In this document: positions 17,477 through 23,061 of the stretch, one piece after another
How positions within the stretch are numbered: the first letter of the stretch is position 1
Layout of the letters: each line of letters begins with the position of its first letter
Notes under the pieces: model-generated
Database searches by the model: none
The model's input: the letters and a program-made list of their open reading frames with translations, nothing else
What the model was told of the DNA's origin: nothing
Origin: Clostridia bacterium
Lineage (GTDB): Bacteria > Bacillota > Clostridia > Christensenellales > CAG-138
Assembly (NCBI GenBank): GCA_016293975.1
Contig: JAEDCW010000029.1
Location: 1-23,061, forward strand
DNA length: 23,061 nt
Reading direction: 5' to 3'
Made by a program: the position numbers and the translations under genes

Positions 17477-17539
17477 AAATTTATATAAGTGGAAAACTCT
17501 AATTCCAATCACCATTATTAAAAATTGGGGGAAAAACAA

Positions 17540-17839
17540 ATGCAGATCGTCACAATGGGCGTCGCAGGCACAATGGAGTCTTCGGACATTATTGTACGTA
17601 TAGAGCCTAACGACAAGCAGGAGATCAATCTCACTATAGAGAGCACCGTTATGCAACAGTTCGGAAAACAGATCGATCGTGTAATCAGAAAGACACTTGA
17701 GGATCTGGGCGTAACATCGGCCATAGTTTCAGTAGTGGATAAGGGTGCACTCGATTGCACTATTGCGGCCAGGGTTTCCTGTGCGGCATACAGGGCAGCA
17801 CAGCGTAGCGACTATGTCTGGAACGGAGGTACCAGGTAA
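17540..17839 (+). CDS. citD: Citrate lyase acyl carrier protein (gamma subunit)
   Basis: The 99-residue product matches the usual length of CitD. AGTMESSDIIVRI contains S14, the expected attachment serine for the 2'-(5''-phosphoribosyl)-3'-dephospho-CoA prosthetic group. The acetyl-thioester on this carrier is exchanged for citryl during citrate cleavage. The start is the ATG at 17540, after a GGGGG-type site (17527-17531); the frame extends slightly upstream without a better start. It is the first gene of the citrate lyase operon, and its stop overlaps the citE ATG by one base. Confidence 0.95.
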   Translation: MQIVTMGVAGTMESSDIIVRIEPNDKQEINLTIESTVMQQFGKQIDRVIRKTLEDLGVTSAIVSVVDKGALDCTIAARVSCAAYRAAQRSDYVWNGGTR

Positions 17840-18729
17840 TGTCAAGATTAAGGCGAAGCATGCTCTTTGTTCCGGGTAACAACCCAGGAATGATAAGGGA
17901 CGCGCATATTTACGGCTCGGATAGTATAATGTTCGACCTTGAAGACAGCGTATCTATTAACGAAAAAGACGCCGCGCGATATCTCGTCTATAAGGCGCTG
18001 ACAAGCCTCAAGTACGGCAAAAAAGAGCTCGTTGTAAGAATCAACGCACTCGATACGAGACTGGGTATCGACGACCTGGAAGCGATTGTGCGCGCACAGC
18101 CACATGTAATCAGGCTGCCAAAGACGGAGACGGCACAGGACGTTATCGACTGCGAACGCGAGATTGAAAGGATCGAACGCGAAATCGGTATGCCTGTTGG
18201 CACGACCGGCATGATGGCGGCTATTGAGAGTGCAAAGGGCGTGCTCAACGCATACGACATAGCAAGAAGCTCAAAGAGACTTATCGGTATAGCTCTGGGT
18301 GCTGAGGACTACGTCACAGACCTTAAGACCACCCGTTCACCCGAGGGTATAGAATTGCTGTTTGCCCGCTCGATGATAGTCAATGCGGCGCGTGCGGCGG
18401 GAATAGCTGCTCTCGACACTGTATACTCGGATGTCAATAACGAAGAGGGCTTCCGCGCAGAGGCAGAGCTCATAAAGAAACTCGGTTTCGATGGCAAGAG
18501 CGTAATCAACCCGAGACAGATACAGCCGCTCCACGACGTATTCAATCCCTCGGAAAAGGATATCGCGAAGGCACTCGCCATAATGGAAGCTATTAAAGAA
18601 GCCGAGAGCAGAGGCTCCGGTGTAATAAGCTTAAACGGCAAGATGATAGATAAGCCCGTGGTAGAACGAGCAAGGTATATGCTTGAGCGTGCTGAAGCCG
18701 CGGCGACCATCCCGATTGAGGAGGTATAA
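17839..18729 (+). CDS. citE: Citrate lyase beta subunit (citryl-ACP lyase)
   Basis: The 296-residue protein is a TIM-barrel HpcH/HpaI-type lyase. LFVPGNNPGM near the N-terminus, FDLEDSV (metal and catalytic acidic residues), IESAKGV and GAEDYVTDL are all typical of CitE. It splits citryl-ACP into oxaloacetate and acetyl-ACP in the cytoplasmic alpha-beta-gamma complex. Its ATG overlaps the citD TAA (TAATG), and a GGAGGT lies at 17825-17830, so translation is coupled. Length and motifs look intact. Confidence 0.95.
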   Translation: MSRLRRSMLFVPGNNPGMIRDAHIYGSDSIMFDLEDSVSINEKDAARYLVYKALTSLKYGKKELVVRINALDTRLGIDDLEAIVRAQPHVIRLPKTETAQDVIDCEREIERIEREIGMPVGTTGMMAAIESAKGVLNAYDIARSSKRLIGIALGAEDYVTDLKTTRSPEGIELLFARSMIVNAARAAGIAALDTVYSDVNNEEGFRAEAELIKKLGFDGKSVINPRQIQPLHDVFNPSEKDIAKALAIMEAIKEAESRGSGVISLNGKMIDKPVVERARYMLERAEAAATIPIEEV

Positions 18730-18730
18730 C

Positions 18731-20278
18731 ATGAGCTTCAATATCGAAAATATACCGCATTACAATGAGATTCACGCCGCTCACGGCACTTACAACGAGA
18801 ACGATATACCTGCAAAAAGGACGGCAACGCTCGTTGAAAGACAGCGGAATCAGAACAAGGTGCTTCCTTCACTTGAGGACGCAATTCGCTTCACCGGACT
18901 TAAGGACGGCATGACGATTTCATTCCATCATCACTTCAGAAACGGCGACTATGTAATCAACATGGTCATGGACGTAATCGCGCGCATGGGCTTTAAAAAC
19001 CTTGTTTTGGCGGCGAGTTCGCTCACGGACATACACGAGCCTTTAATCGAGCATATCAGGAACGGCGTCATAACTCATATCGAGACGAGTGGCCTTAGGG
19101 GTAAGCTTGCCGATGAGATTTCCCACGGACTCATGGATTTCCCCGTTGTATTCCGTTCACACGGAGGAAGAGCCGCAGCGATAGAGACAAACGAACTGCA
19201 CATAGATATCGCATTCCTCGGAGCACCGAGCTGTGACCCCTACGGTAATGCAAACGGCTATAACCGCGACGATGATACAGGTTCATGCTGCGGCAGTCTG
19301 GGTTATGCGAAGCTCGATGCAATAAAGGCGGATAAGTGCATTATAATCACAGATCACATCGTACCGTTCCCGAATGCACCGTTCGGAATCCCAGAATCGC
19401 AGGTAGACTGCGTCGTAAAGGTCGACAGCGTAGGCGACCCCAAGGGTATTATGAGCGGAGCTACGAGATACACTAAGAACCCCAAGGAACTGTTGATAGC
19501 TAAGACTGCGGCGGACGTTATAGAGGCCAGCGGCTATTTCTACGACGGCTTCTCGATGCAGATGGGTTCAGGCGGCGCATCGCTTGCAACAGCGAGATAT
19601 CTGCGCGACAAGATGATACAGAAGAACATCAAGTGTCGCTTTGCATTGGGCGGAATAACGGGTCAGATAGTTTCCATGCACGAGGAGGGGCTCGTTCAGA
19701 AGATACTGGACGTACAGTCATTCGACCTTATTGCTGCAAACTCATTGAAGAACAACCGTTTCCATCAGCAGATAGATGCTTCCTACTATGCAAGCTATGT
19801 CAACAGGGGTTCGGCTGTAAACCAACTCGACTTCGTAATACTGAGTGCCCTTGAGATAGATACTGATTTCAACGTCAACGTATTAACAGGTTCTGATGGC
19901 ATAATCAGGGGCGCAATCGGAGGACACCCCGATACAGCCGCCGGAGCAAGTCTGTCTGTTGTCGTTGCTCCTCTGCTTAGGGGCAGGATTCCATGCGTAG
20001 TCGATAAGGTGAACACGATTGTTACACCCGGCAGAACAGTAGACGTAGTTGTAACCGACCAGGGCGTTGCTGTAAACCCCGCAAGACCGGAGATAAAGCA
20101 GAGACTTATAGATGCTGGTATTCAGGTATTCACTATTGAGCAGCTCAAAGAGCGTGCAGAGCGCATTGTAGGCGTACCCGAACCCATACAGTATACAGAC
20201 AAGATCGTAGGTGTTGTAATGTATAGGAACAACACCGTAATCGATGTAATACGTCAGGTAAAGGAAACAACTCTATAG
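18731..20278 (+). CDS. citF: Citrate lyase alpha subunit (citrate:acetyl-ACP transferase)
   Basis: The 515-residue product is a full-length CitF, the CoA-transferase-type subunit that swaps acetyl for citryl on the carrier protein. The glycine-rich segments QMGSGGASLA and GGHPDTAAGA fit the family. The start at ATG 18731 follows a strong GAGGAGGT site and lies one base after the citE stop; the in-frame ATG at 18683 is inside citE. The stop TAG shares its last G with the GTG start of citC. Confidence 0.95.
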   Translation: MSFNIENIPHYNEIHAAHGTYNENDIPAKRTATLVERQRNQNKVLPSLEDAIRFTGLKDGMTISFHHHFRNGDYVINMVMDVIARMGFKNLVLAASSLTDIHEPLIEHIRNGVITHIETSGLRGKLADEISHGLMDFPVVFRSHGGRAAAIETNELHIDIAFLGAPSCDPYGNANGYNRDDDTGSCCGSLGYAKLDAIKADKCIIITDHIVPFPNAPFGIPESQVDCVVKVDSVGDPKGIMSGATRYTKNPKELLIAKTAADVIEASGYFYDGFSMQMGSGGASLATARYLRDKMIQKNIKCRFALGGITGQIVSMHEEGLVQKILDVQSFDLIAANSLKNNRFHQQIDASYYASYVNRGSAVNQLDFVILSALEIDTDFNVNVLTGSDGIIRGAIGGHPDTAAGASLSVVVAPLLRGRIPCVVDKVNTIVTPGRTVDVVVTDQGVAVNPARPEIKQRLIDAGIQVFTIEQLKERAERIVGVPEPIQYTDKIVGVVMYRNNTVIDVIRQVKETTL

Positions 20279-21249
20279 TGCTTAATATGCAGATGGGCGC
20301 GCCCCTTAAAGGGGCGCGCCTTCAAAAAGTAAAGGACTTTCTGCTCGAACAGAGTCTGAGAATGGAGGATGACGCACAGTATACGGTGTGTCTTTTCGAC
20401 GACTGCGATGAACTCGTCGGCACAGGCTCGTTTGCAAACGGCGTACTAAAATACATAGCTGTAGCAGAAAAAGCCCAGGGTGAAGGCGCTTGCGCGACTA
20501 TAGTATCGGAGCTTGTGAGCTATGCTTACAGAATGGGATATAAGCACTTATTTGTGTTCACAAAGCCTGCAAACGAAAGGCAGTTCACTTCACTGGGTTT
20601 CTTCCTCATGGTAAAGACGGATTCCGTACTCATGCTTGAAAACAGGCGAGACGGGTTAGATAGTTTCCTGAGGTCGATAAAAGAAGAATGCTTGGGTACG
20701 ATAGGCGCGATAGTGGCGAACTGTAATCCCTTTACTCTAGGCCACAGGTATCTGATGGAAACCGCCGCAAAGAGCGTAGATTTACTGCACATTTTCGTGC
20801 TGTCGGAGAACAGGTCGCAGTTCGATGCTGATGTGAGATATAGGCTTGTCAAGGAAGGCACTGCCGATATTGCGAACGCGAGGGTGCACAGGAGCGCCGA
20901 TTACCTAATATCGTCCGCAACATTCCCGACATATTTCCTAAAAGATAATGTGGACGCAAGTGTTGTGAACGCCGACCTTGATATACAGCTTTTTGCTAAG
21001 CGCATAGCGCCCGCACTGGGAATAACGAAGCGCTTTGTAGGCACAGAGCCGTTTTGTCCTGTTACCAGGGCGTATAACGAGCGCATGAAACAGGTTTTGC
21101 CCGAATACGGAGTTGAAGTTATCGAAATAGAGAGAAAGGACGGAATAAGCGCGAGTAAAGTCAGACAGCTTTTAGCCGAGGGTGAAAAAGATAAGGTAAG
21201 AACGCTGGTTCCGGAATGCACATATAAGTATCTGTACGGTGGGGAATAA
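20278..21249 (+). CDS. citC: Citrate lyase ligase (acetate:citrate lyase ligase)
   Basis: The 323-residue enzyme activates citrate lyase by ATP-dependent acetylation of its prosthetic thiol. An N-terminal GNAT-like region (about 1-135) precedes a cytidylyltransferase-like nucleotide-binding domain with VANCNPFTLGH (N150 to H156) and a late ISASKVRQLL motif. Start selection: GTG at 20278 overlaps the citF stop by one base and has only a weak AAGGA 12 bases upstream; the ATGs at 20287 and 20293 have no better site. Codons 7-15 lie inside a perfect 25-base palindrome, described separately. The protein otherwise looks normal in length and motifs. Confidence 0.93.
   Translation: MLNMQMGAPLKGARLQKVKDFLLEQSLRMEDDAQYTVCLFDDCDELVGTGSFANGVLKYIAVAEKAQGEGACATIVSELVSYAYRMGYKHLFVFTKPANERQFTSLGFFLMVKTDSVLMLENRRDGLDSFLRSIKEECLGTIGAIVANCNPFTLGHRYLMETAAKSVDLLHIFVLSENRSQFDADVRYRLVKEGTADIANARVHRSADYLISSATFPTYFLKDNVDASVVNADLDIQLFAKRIAPALGITKRFVGTEPFCPVTRAYNERMKQVLPEYGVEVIEIERKDGISASKVRQLLAEGEKDKVRTLVPECTYKYLYGGE
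20296..20320. repeat. Perfect GC-rich palindrome inside the start of citC
   Basis: Two exact 12-base arms (20296-20307 and 20309-20320) flank a single A. Ten pairs are G-C, and each arm contains GGCGCGCC. In RNA this would form a very stable hairpin 18 bases after the GTG. No U-tract follows, so it is not a standard terminator. Confidence 0.95.
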
Positions 21250-21250
21250 A

Positions 21251-22561
21251 ATGGAGTTGGGTGTAAGCCTTGGTGAGATGCTCGAGGCTCGTGATAGGCG
21301 TGTATCAAGACAAAACGAGCTGATTTGCGGGTATAATCGTCCGCTTATTTGCTTCACAATGAATATTGCCGGGGAAATAAAGCACAACGGCACGATTGAT
21401 GCCGCTTTTTTTGTTGGGTGCAGAGAGATTGAGAAGCGCGTGGATGTGCTGTATACCGAGTGCTCAATAGAAAAAACGGGCTGTACCGCATATTTTGTGT
21501 GCGAGGGCGAAGCAGCTGAAATCAAGAAAAGCATGGTAACGCTTGAAGATGCTCAGAGTGTCGGGCGGCTTTACGACATAGATGTTTTAGATAGGTCAGA
21601 GGGCAAACTCTCCCGAAGCATACCGAGAAGATGCCTTATTTGCGGCAACGAGGCGGGCATTTGTGCAAGAAGCAGGGCACACACCGTAGCCGAGCTTTTT
21701 GAGCGCGCAAACGCTTTGTGCCGTGAAAATATCTGCGGTGTGCTCTCCGGTATGGCGGAGGAAGCGCTATTGCGCGAGGTGAAAGCTACGCCGAAGCCCG
21801 GACTTGTGGACAGAAGAAACAACGGCTCCCATGATGACATGGATATCGGAATGTTTGAAAAGAGCGCTGAGACGCTTAGACCGTACTTCCACGATATTGT
21901 TAAAACGACATTCGAGAATGCGGAGCTTGCGCCAAAAGCGCTCATGGAATTGCTTCAGGAGGTCGGAAAACGGGCGGAGCAGGCAATGCTCGATATCACG
22001 GGAGGAGTGAATACGCATAAGGGCGCAATATATACGATAGGACTGTTGTTGGCAGGATGCGCACTTGCGATAGACAGGAGCGAGAAGTCTGAAAAAATCC
22101 TCCAATACGCCGGCCAGCTCGCATCGACAGTGTCTGTGCAAGGTCTGAAAGCAGATGGAGCACAGAGGTCAAACGGCCAGATTATCTATGACCAAATGGG
22201 CATAAGAGGTGTCAGAGGGGAGGCGGAATCGGGCTTTCCTCATGTGGCAATGACGGCAAAGTGGCTCTATGAATACAAATCGCAGGGGATGAGCGAGAAT
22301 GATTCCCGGGTAATCAGCCTCGTGCGTATAATGAGCTCACTCGACGACACAAATCTGATTAAAAGGGGCGGCAAAGAGGGTCTGGATTTTGCAAAGCGAG
22401 AGGCGGAACGCATACTGAGTTATAGCCCCGAAAAGGCTGTGCGTGAGCTTTACGTTCTTGACGACAGTTTTATAAGCATGAATCTAAGCCCCGGAGGATG
22501 TGCGGATATACTCGCGGCAGGTATGCTCTACAACGACGTGCAATGTCTGTTTGCGGAATAA
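21251..22561 (+). CDS. citXG: CitX-CitG fusion: apo-citrate lyase prosthetic-group transferase and synthase
   Basis: The 436-residue protein joins two activities that are separate genes in many bacteria. Residues about 1-160 are CitX-like: GEMLEARDRR..RQ, FTMNIAGEIK, and the RCLICGNEAGICARSRAH segment. They would transfer the phosphoribosyl-dephospho-CoA group to S14 of CitD. From about residue 165 the sequence is CitG-like (VKATPKPGLVDRRNNGSH, GVNTHKGAIYT, GEAESGFPHV), making the triphosphoribosyl-dephospho-CoA precursor from dephospho-CoA and ATP. Similar CitXG fusions are known in other bacteria. The ATG at 21251 is one base after the citC stop, with GGTGGGG just upstream; the in-frame ATG at 21239 lies within citC. 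No terminator is seen behind it. Confidence 0.93.
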   Translation: MELGVSLGEMLEARDRRVSRQNELICGYNRPLICFTMNIAGEIKHNGTIDAAFFVGCREIEKRVDVLYTECSIEKTGCTAYFVCEGEAAEIKKSMVTLEDAQSVGRLYDIDVLDRSEGKLSRSIPRRCLICGNEAGICARSRAHTVAELFERANALCRENICGVLSGMAEEALLREVKATPKPGLVDRRNNGSHDDMDIGMFEKSAETLRPYFHDIVKTTFENAELAPKALMELLQEVGKRAEQAMLDITGGVNTHKGAIYTIGLLLAGCALAIDRSEKSEKILQYAGQLASTVSVQGLKADGAQRSNGQIIYDQMGIRGVRGEAESGFPHVAMTAKWLYEYKSQGMSENDSRVISLVRIMSSLDDTNLIKRGGKEGLDFAKREAERILSYSPEKAVRELYVLDDSFISMNLSPGGCADILAAGMLYNDVQCLFAE

Positions 22562-22606
22562 GAATAATTGACCTTGCATAAGCATAACCGATTGCGAGGT
22601 GTTTTT

Positions 22607-23061
22607 ATGCGCGTTTTACGCTACGGCGACGTCGGCCCGGATGTCCAACTCGTGCAGTTGGCATTGCAGAGGGCGGGTTATGCAAATGTAGATACGGATG
22701 CGGAATTCGGCCCGGATACACTGAATACCATGAGGCGCTTTCAGGCATCAAAGGGCCTGAGTGCGGACGGCGTGGTAGGTCCAAATACGTGGGATGCGAT
22801 AAGACCGTATCTTACGGGTTACGTTACGAGAAAGATAGAGAACGGCGATACGCTTTGGAGGCTTGCACAGCTTTACACCACTAGCGTAGATGCCATAAAG
22901 GTGGCAAACCCCGGTTTACAGGCGGAAAATCTCAATGTAGGGTACACTATCACAATTCCGCTCGGATTTGACGTGACGCCAACGACCATCGACTATACGA
23001 GTGAGCTTATGGCGTATGTGGTGGACGGTCTTAGTGCGAGATACCCGTTTATTTCGTTGGC
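22607..23061 (+). CDS. Peptidoglycan-binding/LysM protein, probable M14 peptidase (3' truncated)
   Basis: The frame opens at ATG 22607 after GCGAGGTG (22594-22601) and runs off the right edge, with 151 codons visible. Residues about 1-72 form a peptidoglycan-binding domain (GDVGPDVQLVQLAL, then FGPDTLNTMRRFQ and DGVVGPNTW). Residues about 74-118 form a LysM repeat (IENGDTLWRLAQLYTTSVD, VANPGL). The last visible part, with YTSELMAYVVDGLSARYPF, resembles the beginning of an M14 zinc carboxypeptidase domain. This order fits Bacillota gamma-D-glutamyl-diamino acid peptidases that trim cell wall or spore cortex; the catalytic residues are not in view. No signal peptide is seen, which is usual for several proteins of this type. 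The gap to citXG is 45 bases. Confidence 0.82.
   Translation, partial: MRVLRYGDVGPDVQLVQLALQRAGYANVDTDAEFGPDTLNTMRRFQASKGLSADGVVGPNTWDAIRPYLTGYVTRKIENGDTLWRLAQLYTTSVDAIKVANPGLQAENLNVGYTITIPLGFDVTPTTIDYTSELMAYVVDGLSARYPFISL

Noticed and set aside
20296..20320. Rho-independent terminator before citC
   Set aside because: The hairpin is inside the coding sequence and is followed by TTCAAAAAG, not a T-run.
22562..22606. Promoter for the peptidoglycan-binding gene (TTGACC at 22568-22573)
   Set aside because: No acceptable -10 hexamer lies 16-18 bases downstream; the gap is too short to decide.
1..23061. Mobile element, phage, CRISPR array or tRNA/rRNA
   Set aside because: No transposase or integrase-like protein, no regular spaced repeats and no tRNA-like cloverleaf was seen; all gene-free gaps are under about 180 bases.

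Overview
The window looks like chromosome of an anaerobic, low-to-mid GC Clostridia-type Bacillota, most likely a gut organism. The reasons are strong GGAGG-type ribosome sites throughout, GTG and TTG starts, the gene content (YugP-like protease, CotH, LysM/peptidoglycan-binding hydrolase, citrate lyase, selenium-linked purine genes) and tight operons with few-base gaps or overlaps. No rRNA, tRNA, CRISPR array, insertion sequence or phage gene was seen. No stretch over about 180 bases lacks a gene.

Layout: (1) 1-806, the 3' end of an aconitase-superfamily hydratase, closed by a terminator. (2) 910-1818, a sugar-nucleotidyltransferase-like gene with its own promoter. (3) 1974-2699 (minus), a YugP-type membrane zinc metallopeptidase. 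(4) 2860-7199, a three-gene operon encoding an exported CotH-family protein with three lamin-tail domains, a VTC-type polyphosphate polymerase domain protein and a DUF4956 membrane protein, closed by a 14-bp-stem terminator. (5) 7337-10383 (minus), a YheO-type PAS/HTH regulator followed by ygeY and ygeW. (6) 10563-17395 (plus, divergent from 5), ssnA, ygfK and a selenium-dependent xanthine dehydrogenase. (7) 17540-22558, a complete citrate lyase operon, citD-citE-citF-citC-citXG. (8) 22607 to the right edge, a truncated cell-wall peptidase.

Blocks 5 and 6 form one divergent module. Its members belong to the selenium-linked purine/uric-acid catabolic gene set known from gut anaerobes and from the E. 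coli yge/ygf region: xanthine dehydrogenase and YgfK for redox steps on the purine ring, SsnA as an aminohydrolase, YgeY as an M20 hydrolase and YgeW as a carbamoyltransferase-like enzyme. Other usual members (ygeX, hyuA, a FAD subunit, carbamate kinase, selenium-cofactor genes) are not in the window. The regulator sits at the head of the minus arm, and the 179-bp divergent promoter region carries a 14-bp perfect palindrome and three TGATGTA motifs that look like operator elements.

Block 7 carries all three citrate lyase subunits plus every activation function (ligase, prosthetic-group synthesis and transfer), but no citrate transporter or sensor. It cleaves citrate to acetate and oxaloacetate. 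It follows the purine genes on the same strand with no obvious terminator between them. Block 4 is the least characterised: a conserved-looking trio that suggests a membrane-associated polyphosphate or phosphorylation system with a surface component. That function is inference.
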